A stretch of 54,531 nucleotides of DNA from Bacteroidaceae bacterium (GCA_017483605.1 JAFUWG010000050.1:1-54531); one strand, 5' to 3'; positions 1 to 9,469 are shown, counted from the stretch's first letter. The notes: generated by a model not told the origin, from the sequence alone. A program made the numbers and translations.

Positions 1-137
1 CTTTGTCCTCGGTAAACATTAGCGATATTCTTTAGTTGAATTTGTTTTGTAGCGACTACAAATTTACTAAAAATATCGCTAATTACCTAATAATCATATA
101 ACTATTTTAGAACTAAAATTCGTCGAACTCACGTTAA
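1..137 (-). mobile_element. Partial insertion sequence, left contig end
   Basis: The first 137 bases are the exact reverse complement of 54392-54528. On the minus strand the segment ends in an ATG (bases 17-19) that opens a frame reading M-F-T-E-D-K and runs off the contig, so this is the 5' end of an insertion sequence with its transposase promoter region and first codons. The start resembles Bacteroidetes IS982-family transposases (typically M-x-x-E-D-K-V-T-E-I-F), but only six residues are visible, so the family is tentative. The contig probably ends here because the element is repeated in the genome. Confidence 0.7.
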
Positions 138-199
138 TATATATTCCCAAAAAATCACGATTTTGAGAATAAATACAAGATATAGGAAGGGAACTCCCC

Positions 200-271
200 A
201 AAAACACTGAGTTAATTCATTTTATCGTTTGAATTAACTCATTCGATGATTTGAATTAACTCAGTGTTTTT
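200..271. repeat. Inverted repeat with CTGAGTTAATTCA arms
   Basis: Perfect 20-base arms (200-219 and 252-271) enclose a spacer that contains a further copy of the GAATTAACTCA arm. Ends are A-rich and T-rich, so either strand could act as an intrinsic terminator. A shorter palindrome with the same TGAGTTAACTCA core and A/T flanks lies near the other end of the window at 52455-52484. Confidence 0.6.
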
Positions 272-374
272 AGCAGTCAACGAACCTGCTTTAAAACAAC
301 GGCGTTAGTGACTCAATCTAACGGCGTATGAAGAGAGGGTTAGTAGTAGGCTGTGAACCATCAAGAAGCAAGAA

Positions 375-399
375 GACCGCCTGCAAGAAGCAGACGGTC
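375..399 (-). terminator. Candidate terminator of fabI
   Basis: Hairpin with arms GACCGCCTGC and GCAGACGGTC around a five-base loop, 29 bases past the fabI stop codon on the minus strand, followed by a T-rich stretch (TTCTTGCTTCTTG). Confidence 0.55.
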
Positions 400-427
400 A
401 ATCGTCAAGAAGCAAGTCACGGGCTGA

Positions 428-1291
428 TTATCCGTAGATAATCTTGCCCGTTTCCTTGTCGGTGTTTTCCTCGATGAACGACTTGTTGTACTGCGTCATG
501 CCACGCAGCGACATGCCCATGTTGGAGAAACCGCCATCGTGGAACAGCGTCTGCATCGTCACCTTCTTCGTCAGGTCGGAGAACATCACGATGCAGTAGT
601 CGGCACACTCGTCCGCACTGGCGTTGCCCAGCGGAGACATGCGGTCGGAGAAGTCGTAGAGACCGTCAAAGCCCTTGATGCCCGAACCTGCCGTGGTGTA
701 AGTAGGCGACTGGCTGATGGTGTTCACACGCACGCCCTTCTCTCGGCCATAAATGTAGCCAAACGAACGGGCAATCGACTCCAACAGCGACTTCGCGTCA
801 GCCATATCGTTATAGCCGAAGAAAGTGCGGTGGCTTGCCACATACGTCAGCGCCAGCACACTCGCATTCTCAGCCAGAGCGTCCATCTTCTTTGCCACCT
901 GCAGCATCTTGTGGAACGAGATGGCAGAGATGTCCAGCGTCTTGTCCAAGAGACTGTAGTCCAAGTCATCGTAAGTACGCTTCTTTCTCATGTTCGCACT
1001 CATGGCACACGAGTGCAGCACAAAGTCAATCTGCCCTCCGAGTGCCTTCTGAGCCTCGCCGAAGAGCATCTCCAAGTCTTCCACACTCGTAGCGTCCGCC
1101 GCAATCACTGTGGCGTGCGTCTTCTCCGCCAGTTCCGCAATGGTGCCCATGCGGCAGGCAACAGCCGTGTTGGTGAGTACGATTTGTGCACCTTCTTCAA
1201 CGGCACGTTCAGCCACCTTCCAAGCGATAGACTGGTCGTTCAGTGCACCAAAAATGATTCCTTTCTTACCTTTCAGCAAATTGTAAGCCAT
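428..1291 (-). CDS. fabI: Enoyl-ACP reductase (FabI-type)
   Basis: A 287-residue short-chain dehydrogenase of the FabI type, which reduces trans-2-enoyl-ACP in the last step of each fatty-acid elongation cycle in the cytoplasm. Visible features are the N-terminal nucleotide-binding segment (GKKGIIFGALNDQSIAWKVA, about 9-28), the FabI active-site pattern Y-x6-K (YNDMADAK) after a preceding TYVASHRTFFGY, and the substrate-loop segment SPTYTTAGSGIKGF. Length is a little above the usual 260 because of an extended C-terminus (NTDKETGKIIYG), common in Bacteroidetes. ATG start. It is monocistronic, with a hairpin terminator downstream and a tandem-repeat hairpin element upstream. A CAAAGTTA (TAACTTTG on the minus strand) near 1486-1493 is a possible -7 element. 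Confidence 0.93.
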   Translation of the reverse strand: MAYNLLKGKKGIIFGALNDQSIAWKVAERAVEEGAQIVLTNTAVACRMGTIAELAEKTHATVIAADATSVEDLEMLFGEAQKALGGQIDFVLHSCAMSANMRKKRTYDDLDYSLLDKTLDISAISFHKMLQVAKKMDALAENASVLALTYVASHRTFFGYNDMADAKSLLESIARSFGYIYGREKGVRVNTISQSPTYTTAGSGIKGFDGLYDFSDRMSPLGNASADECADYCIVMFSDLTKKVTMQTLFHDGGFSNMGMSLRGMTQYNKSFIEENTDKETGKIIYG

Positions 1292-1324
1292 AGTTTCTGG
1301 TTCGTTTTTTTAAGTTTTCTTTTT

Positions 1325-1480
1325 GTAGTTAAGAAGTTAAGTAGTTATCGCTTCGCTCTGTAGTTAAGCCAAATCTCATGCCATTGCCAAGGTATCGGCT
1401 TAACTACTTAACTACCGACAACTTACCTACTTAAGGTATCGGCTTAACTACTTAACTACTGACTACATAACTACTTAAAA
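1325..1480. repeat. Hairpin element, TTAACTAC family (copy 1)
   Basis: The left part carries GTAGTTAAG/AAGTTAAGTAG repeats and the right part their complements, CTTAACTACTTAACTAC, twice. The right half contains GGTATCGGCTTAACTACTT twice (starting near 1391 and 1437). The same phrase recurs upstream of mutY near 13237. The loop contains TTGCCAAGGTATCGG, which is related to the loops of other hairpin elements in this window. Confidence 0.7.
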
Positions 1481-1576
1481 CGGCCACAAAGTTACCACAT
1501 ATCGGCCACATACCGAAAGGAAAATCCCTTTTTCTTGCTTTTTCGCCCCTCATTCGCAAAAAAACTCACGAAATCC

Positions 1577-1607
1577 TTTGTCAGTTCCTCAAAAAGTTCT
1601 ACCTTTG
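1577..1607 (+). promoter_or_regulatory. Promoter of tRNA(CAT)
   Basis: TTTG at 1577-1580, 19 bases, then TACCTTTG at 1600-1607: an exact Bacteroidetes housekeeping promoter. The sequence TACCTTTGCACTCGC is shared with the tRNA-Phe promoter at 30664. Confidence 0.8.
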
Positions 1608-1639
1608 CACTCGCAATTCGGGAACACCCCCTTGCGGAT

Positions 1640-1716
1640 GGCGGGGTAGCTCAGCCGGTTAGAGCGTCGGATTCATAATCCGGAGGTCGAGGGTTCGAGC
1701 CCCTCCCCCGCTACCA
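1640..1716 (+). tRNA. tRNA with anticodon CAT (Met, elongator type)
   Basis: A cloverleaf can be drawn. The acceptor stem is GGCGGGG with CCCCGCT (first pair G-U). D arm GCTC...GAGC; anticodon stem TCGGA/TCCGG with loop TTCATAA (anticodon CAT); T arm GAGGG/CCCTC with loop TTCGAGC; encoded CCA end. It lacks the initiator features (unpaired position 1-72, GGG/CCC anticodon stem), so elongator Met is the first choice. A lysidine-modified tRNA-Ile reading AUA cannot be excluded from sequence alone. Confidence 0.92.
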
Positions 1717-1778
1717 AAAAGGCACTTACGATTCTCTCGCAAGTGCCTTTTCTTTTTTGTCATTTTGTATTTCCCCTT

Positions 1779-2684
1779 CTATTTCAATTCCTCAGGAATG
1801 ATGGGCATGGCTCCATGCTGCGTGCAGACGAAGGCACTCACTTTCACGGCACGCTCGTGGGCTTCCTTCACCGTCCTGCCCAGCAGCAGCGAGGAAACGA
1901 ACGTAGCGGTGAACGAATCGCCAGCCCCCACCGTGTCAGCCACCGTCACCTTCGGCGTGCCCTGCACACTCATCTCACCATCGGGAGTGAACACATACGA
2001 GCCATTCACGCCACAAGTCAGAATGAGCATCCGCAGGTCGTACTTCATCAAGATGGCACGGCACTTGCTCTCGAAGTCGATGCTCTGCCAGATGGTGTCA
2101 AAGTCCTCGTCGCTCTCGGGCAGTGCCCCAAATACCCTACTCACCATCACCAGTTCCTCATCGTTAATCTTCAAGATGTTGCACATTTCCAGCGACGCCT
2201 CAATCACCTCCTTCGTGAAGAAGTTCTGACGCAGGTTAATGTCAAACACCTTCAGGGCATCCTTTGGCATGTCCTCAATGAACTGGCGGATGGTGTTGCG
2301 GCTCACATACGACCGCTGTGCCAGCGAGCCCCAGCACACGGCATCAGTCCGACGAGCCAAGTCAGCCAACGCCTCCGAGTAGGGGATGTTGTCCCAAGCC
2401 ACACCCGTCTTGATGTCATACTGAGGGATGCCGTTCTTATCCAGCGTCACCTGCACCGTGCCCGTCTCGTAAGGCACCTTCGGGATGATCACCTTCTGAT
2501 TTACCTTGCGGCAAATCTCCAAGATTTCATCGCCCAGGGCATCGTCGCCCACCGCACTGGCAGCATACGAGTCCAATCCGAACTGCCCACAATGATACGC
2601 AAAATTTGTTGGTGCACCACCAAACTTTCTTCCTTCGGGGAGGCAATCCCATAGTGCCTCGCCTATACCTACTACTGTCTTCAT
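1779..2684 (-). CDS. Fructokinase / PfkB-family carbohydrate kinase
   Basis: A 301-residue ribokinase/PfkB-family kinase that probably phosphorylates fructose released by the neighbouring GH32 enzyme. The N-terminal GEALWDCLPEGRKFGGAPTN segment holds the sugar-binding G-G-A-P-x-N pattern, and the C-terminal DTVGAGDSFTATF is the PfkB signature with its catalytic aspartate in GAGD. Length fits the family. It is the last gene of the fructan locus, 129 bases after the GH32 stop; that gap is filled by a hairpin repeat. Fructose specificity is inferred from context. Confidence 0.9.
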   Translation of the reverse strand: MKTVVGIGEALWDCLPEGRKFGGAPTNFAYHCGQFGLDSYAASAVGDDALGDEILEICRKVNQKVIIPKVPYETGTVQVTLDKNGIPQYDIKTGVAWDNIPYSEALADLARRTDAVCWGSLAQRSYVSRNTIRQFIEDMPKDALKVFDINLRQNFFTKEVIEASLEMCNILKINDEELVMVSRVFGALPESDEDFDTIWQSIDFESKCRAILMKYDLRMLILTCGVNGSYVFTPDGEMSVQGTPKVTVADTVGAGDSFTATFVSSLLLGRTVKEAHERAVKVSAFVCTQHGAMPIIPEELK

Positions 2685-2700
2685 ATTGGTTTTGTTTTTG

Positions 2701-2799
2701 GGAGTTAGAAGGAGTTAGAAGGAGATAAAAAGACGAATGTTTTCCCTTTGGACAAGGTATCGTCCTCTATCTTCTTTTATCTTCCTATATCTTCTTAGC
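2701..2799. repeat. Hairpin element, GGAGTTAGAA / TATCTTCTT family (copy 1)
   Basis: Tandem decamers GGAGTTAGAAGGAGTTAGAA on the left are complementary to TATCTTCTTTTATCTTCCTA on the right. The loop contains GACGAATGTTTT and GGACAAGGTATCGTCC, the latter itself a small hairpin. It fills nearly the whole gap between the GH32 and fructokinase genes. A second copy lies at 12919-13024. Confidence 0.7.
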
Positions 2800-2813
2800 A
2801 TCCGAAAGTTGAG

Positions 2814-4469
2814 TTATTTAAGTTTACTTTTAGGAAATACCAAATTAGTCAACACCACCTCGCCGTTGTTGCCGAACACTTCCACCGAGCACTCGTCCAC
2901 AAACACCCGCAGGCTCGTCAACTTGCGATGCACAGGAGCCACCGTCACGGCAGGGAACGACTGGCTGAACGAGGTGTCGCCACACTTCGTGCGGTCACAC
3001 GTCAGCGTCATCGCCTTCTGGTCATAACTGATGCGGAACTCGTCGCCCTCAGGGTTCGTCAGGGTGATGGCAGTCGAGCCGTTCACCCTGTACGTCTTGT
3101 CCAGCCCCTTGCCGTCATACTCCTTGGCAGGTCGGCTCCCCAGATAGCACTCCTTGCCCACCCGGTAGAGGAACACGTCGCGGGCAATCGAGTTGGCAGA
3201 GCGGAACTGCTGCGTCGGCACGTCGTTGGCATACTCCCAGTTCGACATCCACGCCATCACCGTGCGTCTCCCCTCGGGAGCATTCGACCACGACACCGTG
3301 GCATAGTGGTCTTTGCCATAGTCCATCCACAGCGCCTTGCCGCCCTCATAGCGAGCCACGTCATCCACCGTGAACGTGTGTCCGTCGAAGTCGCCCACAA
3401 AATACTGCGTGGCCGAACCGCCGAAAGGCCCACCAGGGTTGATGTTGCACAGCAGCACCCACTTGCTTTCTTTCGAGCCCTCCACCTGCACCTTCATCAG
3501 GTCGGGACACTCCCACACGCCACCATGACAGCCCAGCCCCATGCCGAAGCGAGACTCCTCCGTCCAGCTCTTCAAGTCGGGCGACGAATAGATACGCATC
3601 TCCTGCCCAGCCGCCAAAATAAGATTCCAAGCCCCCGTTTCCTCATTCCAGAACATATTCGGGTCGCGGAAGTCAGCCACATCCGCCGTCAGAATCGGGT
3701 TGCCGACATACTTCTGAAACGTCCTGCCGCCATCCGTCGAGTAGGCCAGACACTGACTCTGCACAGCGTCAGCCGCCGTGTAGAGAGCCACCACAGCCCC
3801 CCGTCCGAATCCAGCCGTGCCCTCCTTGTCCACCACACACGAGCCCGAGAAGATGGCACCATGAGCATCAGGCGCAATCGCCACCGCCTCGTGCCGCCAG
3901 TGGACGAGGTCGGTCGAAGTCGAGTGCCCCCAGTTCATGTTGCCCCACATCGAGCCGTAGGGGTTGTACTGATAGAAGAGATGCCACGTGCCGTCCTCAT
4001 AGAACATACCGTTCGGGTCGTTCATCCAGCCATACAGCGGCGTGTGATGAAACACAGGGCGATACCGCTCACGGTTCGTCGTGTCGAACGAGTCAGCAAG
4101 CCTGATTTCCTTCAGAAAGACCTCGCCAGCCACTCCGCCCCTGTTTGAGCGGTCAATGTTCACGTGCGTCCACAGCGCCAGGTTCCTGCCCCTCCACTCG
4201 TCCAGCAGCAGAGGCACATAATAGTCCACCTTGTTCAGAGCCAGCCGCACATGGATAATTCTTTGTTGCACACCCTCAGCCGCCACACGGATGTTAGCCT
4301 CGGGAGCCCTCTCCTCCACAGGCAGCAACAGATACTTCTCCGTCACGTCGGCCGACACCCGAATGATGCAGTTGTCGTCAGCCAGACGTTCCACCGCCAG
4401 CCCCTGAGCCCCTGCCTCTCTGGAGCAGAACACCAGCAGCAGCGTCAAAAGAAAAAATTTCCTGTTCAT
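2814..4469 (-). CDS. GH32 fructan hydrolase (levanase/inulinase type)
   Basis: A 551-residue secreted glycoside hydrolase of family 32 that releases fructose from fructans or sucrose-like oligosaccharides. Signal peptide about 1-22 (ending AGAQ). An N-terminal beta domain (about 25-130, as in other Bacteroidetes GH32 proteins) precedes the five-bladed propeller. The nucleophile is in WMNDPNG (Asp151), the transition-state stabiliser in FRDP (about 267-270), and the acid/base in WECPDL (Glu320). A C-terminal beta-sandwich follows (about 430-551). No lipobox is seen, so the protein may be periplasmic. It lies downstream of susD by 89 bases in the same operon. Whether it prefers levan or inulin cannot be read from sequence. 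Confidence 0.93.
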   Translation of the reverse strand: MNRKFFLLTLLLVFCSREAGAQGLAVERLADDNCIIRVSADVTEKYLLLPVEERAPEANIRVAAEGVQQRIIHVRLALNKVDYYVPLLLDEWRGRNLALWTHVNIDRSNRGGVAGEVFLKEIRLADSFDTTNRERYRPVFHHTPLYGWMNDPNGMFYEDGTWHLFYQYNPYGSMWGNMNWGHSTSTDLVHWRHEAVAIAPDAHGAIFSGSCVVDKEGTAGFGRGAVVALYTAADAVQSQCLAYSTDGGRTFQKYVGNPILTADVADFRDPNMFWNEETGAWNLILAAGQEMRIYSSPDLKSWTEESRFGMGLGCHGGVWECPDLMKVQVEGSKESKWVLLCNINPGGPFGGSATQYFVGDFDGHTFTVDDVARYEGGKALWMDYGKDHYATVSWSNAPEGRRTVMAWMSNWEYANDVPTQQFRSANSIARDVFLYRVGKECYLGSRPAKEYDGKGLDKTYRVNGSTAITLTNPEGDEFRISYDQKAMTLTCDRTKCGDTSFSQSFPAVTVAPVHRKLTSLRVFVDECSVEVFGNNGEVVLTNLVFPKSKLK

Positions 4470-4558
4470 AATCGGTATTGTTTAGGTAATGAAATCAAAA
4501 CACGCCAAAATGGCACAGAGCAAGCAAGTTCCTGCTCTGCACCACTATTCACGAGTGG

Positions 4559-6352
4559 TCATTGAAACGAAGCGTACCCAGGATTCTGCACATACGTGTT
4601 ACCCGAGAACTTAAATTGATTGTCCGTCAGCGGGAAGTATTCGTCTCTGCCCTCCACAAAATGAGCCTCGCCATAATACACACGATTGTCCTTCTCGCAC
4701 TCAATGTACTTGTTCATCGTCTCGGCAGCAATGCCCCAGCGCACGAGGTCGAAGAAACGTTCACCCTCCATCGCCTTTTCCAGACGAGTCTCAAAACGCA
4801 CCGCCTTGCGAGCATAGTCCTGCGTCCATCCCGTGGCAGGGTACTCTTCAATCTTGTAGTTGGCAGCATAGCCGTTGAAATTGGGGCAATACAGACCCTC
4901 AAAAGCAGTTACCCATGCACTTTGCTTCGCACGACGACGAATCTCATTCACCAACGGACGAGCCTCATCCTGTCTGCCCAACTCCACCAATGCCTCACTT
5001 TCCCACAGCAGGATGTCAGCATAGCGGATGATTTGCCAGTTCAGTTCGCTCGCACCCCAAGGCCAGCCCGGATACATCTTCGGACTCTCGGGCGACACAA
5101 AGAAACGCTTGCAACAGTGGTAGCCGTATGTGCCGCGGTCACGCACCCATGTAGCCAAACAAGGCGTCTCCGTATAAGTCTTCCAACGCACATTGGGACG
5201 ACCCACCACAAAATCCAGACGAGGGTCAACAGTGGCATCCACCTGGTTGTTGATAGGCTGTTCGCCCTCAAACGTAATGACATCATAGTCCGCATTCTGC
5301 CACGAGCCATCCAACAACGGCAGCCCATTGGCGTCCGTCTGATACGCATTGATGAGGTCTTGCGACGGGAGGAAGAAACCGTCGCCAGAGTAAGGACCTT
5401 GTGGGGCATTCAGCAGGTTGCTCCAGTTGATGCGACCCGCACTCGCCGAACCGTCATTCATCGAGTACTGCACAGCCCAGACACTCTCCCGTCCATTCTC
5501 ATACTCCACGAGGTCAAGTTGCTGAAAGTCATCCAGCAGACCATACTTGCCAGTCCCCTTCAGTTCTTCGCACAAAGACACCACTTTTTGCAACTCATCC
5601 TTGTTGATGTTCACCACTTTGTGCTGGGCATCCTGCTCGTATGCACGATAGAGGTGCACCTTTGCCAAATAAGCCTTCGCCATCCACTTGTTCACACGAC
5701 CAATCTCCCCCTGTGCGTCAGGCAACACCTCGGCCGCATCGGCAAAGTCCTTCGCAATCAGTTCCAATATTTCGTTGCGACTATATTTATTGTTAGGCTC
5801 TGTGGCGTATGCCTGTTCATCCATCGTCTCGTCAATCCACACAATCTGATTGAACAGACGGCTCAACTCGAAGTAATAGTGGGCACGCAATGCCTTCATC
5901 TCCGCAATGCGGACAGCCTTTGCTGGCACGTCACTTTCCGAGCAGTTAGCAAGCACTTTGAGGGCAGAGTTGCAACGCTGCACACTGGTGTACAGATGAT
6001 ACCACTTACCATCCACCTGTCCGTTCGTTGCATCCACGGTGAACACCTCCATGCGGTGGGCATCGTTGCCGTCGCCCGTGCCGCCACCACCCTTGTAGGC
6101 ATTGTCGCCACGCACTTCGCCAAATGTCCAGTTGGTGGTCGGTGTCCACCACACACTCCAATCCTGAGGGTTAGGACCAGCCAAAGCAGCGTATGCAGCC
6201 GTTACCAACTGGTCAACACCCTCGGCAGAGTTCAAGATGTCCTCACTCATCACCCCCTGCGGTTTATTGTCGAGGAAGTCCGATTCGTCGCAAGCCGTCA
6301 TCATTGCCGCACCCGCCAGAATCATTGTATATATAATATGTGTAGTTTTCAT
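4559..6352 (-). CDS. SusD-like starch/fructan-binding lipoprotein
   Basis: A 597-residue RagB/SusD family outer-membrane lipoprotein that captures oligosaccharides for its SusC partner. The signal peptide ends at a lipobox (AAMMTAC), and the mature protein begins with CDESDFLDNKPQG, a typical SusD N-terminus. The C-terminus shows the family segments LEKAMEGERFFDLVRWG and a terminal TYVQNPGY. The ATG at 6352 was chosen because the upstream in-frame codon at 6358 is TTG. It is separated from susC by 45 bases filled by an AATTATG-type repeat. Confidence 0.93.
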   Translation of the reverse strand: MKTTHIIYTMILAGAAMMTACDESDFLDNKPQGVMSEDILNSAEGVDQLVTAAYAALAGPNPQDWSVWWTPTTNWTFGEVRGDNAYKGGGGTGDGNDAHRMEVFTVDATNGQVDGKWYHLYTSVQRCNSALKVLANCSESDVPAKAVRIAEMKALRAHYYFELSRLFNQIVWIDETMDEQAYATEPNNKYSRNEILELIAKDFADAAEVLPDAQGEIGRVNKWMAKAYLAKVHLYRAYEQDAQHKVVNINKDELQKVVSLCEELKGTGKYGLLDDFQQLDLVEYENGRESVWAVQYSMNDGSASAGRINWSNLLNAPQGPYSGDGFFLPSQDLINAYQTDANGLPLLDGSWQNADYDVITFEGEQPINNQVDATVDPRLDFVVGRPNVRWKTYTETPCLATWVRDRGTYGYHCCKRFFVSPESPKMYPGWPWGASELNWQIIRYADILLWESEALVELGRQDEARPLVNEIRRRAKQSAWVTAFEGLYCPNFNGYAANYKIEEYPATGWTQDYARKAVRFETRLEKAMEGERFFDLVRWGIAAETMNKYIECEKDNRVYYGEAHFVEGRDEYFPLTDNQFKFSGNTYVQNPGYASFQ

Positions 6353-6362
6353 ACTCAAAAAG

Positions 6363-6394
6363 AATTATGAATTGTCAATTATGAATTATCAATT
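6363..6394. repeat. Tandem heptamer AATTATG/AATTGTC/AATTATC
   Basis: Four and a half near-identical heptamers (AATTATG, AATTGTC, AATTATG, AATTATC, AATT) fill the gap between susC and susD. They are partly self-complementary, so they could fold into a weak hairpin between the two cistrons. Confidence 0.6.
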
Positions 6395-6397
6395 AAA

Positions 6398-9300
6398 CTA
6401 AAGTCCTACAGAGAGACCGAACGTAAAAGTGCGTGGCATCGGGTAGGTGTAGCCAAGTCCTTCGGGGTCTGCACCCTTGTAACTGGTGATGGTGAAGAGG
6501 TTCTGTGCCTGAATGAACACACGGGCCTGACGGATATGTGCCTTTTCAAGAAGCGACTTTGGCAATGTATAACCCAACGTGGCGGTTTTCAGTTTGATGT
6601 AGTTGCCATTCTCCACGTAGAAGTCTGAGCCACGGTCTTCGTTGTTCGAGTTGTTGGTAGTTAGGGCAGGCACATTGCTATCGTAGCGACCCGTCTGCTC
6701 ATAGTGGTTCCATGCGTTCAGTGCATCGAGTAAATGAGTGGAGTGGTTTCCTGTCCAGCACTGGAAGAGGTCGGTGTAATACTTCGAGTTGTTCCAAGCC
6801 TTACGCACCATGCCGCTGAAAAAGAGCGAAAGGTCAAAGTTCTTATAAGAAACGCTGAGATTCAAGCCAGCAGAGAACTTGGGCAGGTCGTGCCCCAGCA
6901 CCACACGGTCGTTGGCATTGATTTTGCCGTCACCATTGGCATCCAGATATTTGATACGTCCCACGCCGGGTGCACCAATCTCCACATTGTATTGCTGATT
7001 GTACTCGTCCACTTCTGCCTGTGTGTGGAACACGCCATCGGTCTTATAACCCAGCCAAGAGCCGTATGCATAGCCAATGTTGCTGATGTCCACGCCATTG
7101 CCGCAACCAAATGTGTAATAAACGGCATCTGGCAGTTTGGTAATTTTGTTCTTCTGAACAGCAAAGTTGAAACCAACCTCATAACTCCAATCCTTCTTGA
7201 TGCGGTCACGCCATGTGATGACTCCCTCGAAACCCTTGTTGTTCATCGAAGCACTATTCTGATAACTATAGCCACCTTCACCTATCACACCTGCGTATGC
7301 GGGTTCATAAAGCATATCCTTTGTATTCTTGTTGTAGTAGTCGGCACTGATAAGCAAGCGGTTGTTGAGGAATGCAGCATCAAAACCAAGGTTCACCTGA
7401 TTGGTCTGCTCCCAACGCAAGTAGTTGTTGCCTGTGTGCGTCTTCACCGTACCAGCCACGAGTGTTGAGCCATCCCCATTGAGATTATAACCTGCATTGT
7501 TCAACGAGTTGGCGAAGAGGTTATAAGTGGCAGAGTTGTTAATCTGGTCGTTACCATTGATACCCCACGAAGCACGAATCTTCAAATCATCCATCCAACT
7601 GTGGGTTTTCTCCATAAACTTCTCGTTGGAGATACGCCAACCCACACTGGCTGACGGGAAAGTACCCGAGTTGTTCTTGGAGCCGAAACGTGAACTGGCA
7701 TCACGACGAAGTGTGAAACTTGCCAGATACTTGCTGTCGAAAGAGTAGTTGATTTTGCCGAAATAAGAGACCATCGAATAGGTGTTGCTCGTGCCGCCCA
7801 CATTCTTGCCAGCAGTTACCACATCAAGGTAGGCATAGTCGAGACTTTCGAGTTGAAGCCCTGTGCCATAGCCATAGAGCCAGTCGTAGCGGTTCTTCTT
7901 TGCCTCCATGCCCAGCAGGAAGGTGAAGGAATGCTTGTCGGCCAACGTCATGGCGTAGGATGCTTGGTTCGTCCAAGTCCAGTCAAACTGCGTGGCGTTG
8001 GATGAAGAAAGTTCGTTCGTGTTGACCGTGCGGGCACCTTCTCTCCACGAGGGGACAAACTCTGAGTTGTTCTCGGTGTAGTAGTTAACGCCGAAATTGC
8101 TGCGAAGCACAAGGTTCTTGATGGGTTCGATTTCCACGTAGGCATTGCCGAAGAGACGCCAACGCACATGACGGTTGTTGGCTTCGTTGTCGGTCAGACG
8201 AATGAGGTTTGGCTTGTCACCGAGAATATCCACATAGCCACCTGCATAGCCCCCGTTCTCGTCATAGACAGGGATGGCAGGGTGCTGTGCAATCACATTT
8301 TCCTCAATGCCACCAGGATTGAGGTGCTGTGTCCAGCGGTTCACAGAGAAGTTCTCACCAATGCGAAGACGGTCGTTCAGGAATTTGAAGTCGTTGGACA
8401 GACGGGTAGAGAAGTTCTGGTAGTCGGTGTTGCGACACATACCGTCTTGGTCCATGTAGTTGACAGAGAGTGAAGAACTGCTGTTCTCCGTACCCTTCGA
8501 CAGCGTGAGGTTATAGGTCTGCATCAGTGCCGTGCTGTAAATTTCGTCAGCCCAATCGGTGTCTGCCACACGAATTTTGACGCCGTCTTGGTCGTAATAG
8601 TAGGGTTGCATCACGGCTGTAGCCCCATTTCCATAGACGAGCGAATTGGGGGTGTTGCCGCCATTGGCATACTTGAATGCCTGCCAGTAGCAGTCGCCCC
8701 ATTGCTGTGCGGTGAGCAAGTCCATGCCTGTAGAGAAGGTCTGTGCCGTCAGGCTCATGTTGAAATCGACGTTGATTTCACCCTTCTTGGCTCGCTTGGT
8801 GGTGATGATGATGACACCATTGGCAGCCTGTGCTCCGTAGATGGCGGCTGAACTGGCGTCTTTGAGCACTTGAATGCTCTCGATGTCGCCACTGGAGATG
8901 ATGGTTCCCACGTTGTCGCGTGTAGGCACGCCGTCTATAATATAAAGAGGTGAAGAGTTGTTGATGGTGGTCGTACCACGCACCAATGTGGAGGTTGTGC
9001 CGCCACCGGGTGTACCGTCGGTGGTGATGTTCATTCCAGCCACACGTCCCTGCAGGGCTTGCATCACATTGCCCGTGGGGATGTCTGCCACGTCTTTCAT
9101 CTTCACGACCGAAACGGCACCAGTGAGGTCTGCTTTCTTTTCCTGCATGTAACCCGTCACCACCATTTCGTCCAGCAGTTCGCTGTTTTCCTCCAGCACT
9201 ACATTCATAATGGCTTGAGGTTTCAGCACCTGCGTCTTGTAGCCGACGAAGGAGATGGTGATGGTGCTGTTCTTGGGGACGGTGAGGGTGAACTTGCCGT

Positions 9301-9469
9301 CCATGTCGGTAGCGACACCATTGCTGGTGCCTGTCTCCACAACGGTTGCCGCCATGACCGGTTCGTTGAACACATTGTCGGTCACGGTGCCGTTGACCGT
9401 GATGGTCTGTGCCCACGCCACCAGAGGAGCGACGAGTGTCAAAAGACTCAATAGAAGTTTTTTCTGCAT
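6398..9469 (-). CDS. SusC-like TonB-dependent transporter
   Basis: A 1023-residue outer-membrane importer. Signal peptide about 1-20 (ending AWAQ). A carboxypeptidase-regulatory-like domain (about 22-105, with DMDGKFTLTVP and ISFVGYKTQ) is followed by the plug (about 115-225, with ALQGRVAGMNI and PLYIIDGVPTRDN, typical of SusC/RagA) and a 22-strand barrel ending in FTFGLSVGL. It would take up fructo-oligosaccharides bound by the SusD partner, energised by TonB. It is the first structural gene after the regulator. A -7-like TACCTTTG lies on the minus strand at 9520-9527 without a good TTTG at the right distance, consistent with an activator-dependent promoter. Confidence 0.94.
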   Translation of the reverse strand: MQKKLLLSLLTLVAPLVAWAQTITVNGTVTDNVFNEPVMAATVVETGTSNGVATDMDGKFTLTVPKNSTITISFVGYKTQVLKPQAIMNVVLEENSELLDEMVVTGYMQEKKADLTGAVSVVKMKDVADIPTGNVMQALQGRVAGMNITTDGTPGGGTTSTLVRGTTTINNSSPLYIIDGVPTRDNVGTIISSGDIESIQVLKDASSAAIYGAQAANGVIIITTKRAKKGEINVDFNMSLTAQTFSTGMDLLTAQQWGDCYWQAFKYANGGNTPNSLVYGNGATAVMQPYYYDQDGVKIRVADTDWADEIYSTALMQTYNLTLSKGTENSSSSLSVNYMDQDGMCRNTDYQNFSTRLSNDFKFLNDRLRIGENFSVNRWTQHLNPGGIEENVIAQHPAIPVYDENGGYAGGYVDILGDKPNLIRLTDNEANNRHVRWRLFGNAYVEIEPIKNLVLRSNFGVNYYTENNSEFVPSWREGARTVNTNELSSSNATQFDWTWTNQASYAMTLADKHSFTFLLGMEAKKNRYDWLYGYGTGLQLESLDYAYLDVVTAGKNVGGTSNTYSMVSYFGKINYSFDSKYLASFTLRRDASSRFGSKNNSGTFPSASVGWRISNEKFMEKTHSWMDDLKIRASWGINGNDQINNSATYNLFANSLNNAGYNLNGDGSTLVAGTVKTHTGNNYLRWEQTNQVNLGFDAAFLNNRLLISADYYNKNTKDMLYEPAYAGVIGEGGYSYQNSASMNNKGFEGVITWRDRIKKDWSYEVGFNFAVQKNKITKLPDAVYYTFGCGNGVDISNIGYAYGSWLGYKTDGVFHTQAEVDEYNQQYNVEIGAPGVGRIKYLDANGDGKINANDRVVLGHDLPKFSAGLNLSVSYKNFDLSLFFSGMVRKAWNNSKYYTDLFQCWTGNHSTHLLDALNAWNHYEQTGRYDSNVPALTTNNSNNEDRGSDFYVENGNYIKLKTATLGYTLPKSLLEKAHIRQARVFIQAQNLFTITSYKGADPEGLGYTYPMPRTFTFGLSVGL

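Noticed and set aside
1-137. Terminal inverted repeats as the ends of a linear phage or plasmid
   Set aside because: The repeats contain a start codon and reading frame of a transposase, no replication or capsid genes are present, and the window is filled with chromosomal housekeeping genes.
539-1363. Long open frame antisense to fabI
   Set aside because: It mirrors the high-GC codon pattern of fabI and shows no protein family features; the same applies to other long frames opposite real genes, such as those at 9597-11327, 12194-12913, 25098-26132, 26546-27577, 31720-33009, 34521-35531 and 41970-43004.
4562-6370. A 602-codon frame opposite susD
   Set aside because: It lies entirely on the other strand of a clear SusD gene and has no signal peptide, start context or domain.
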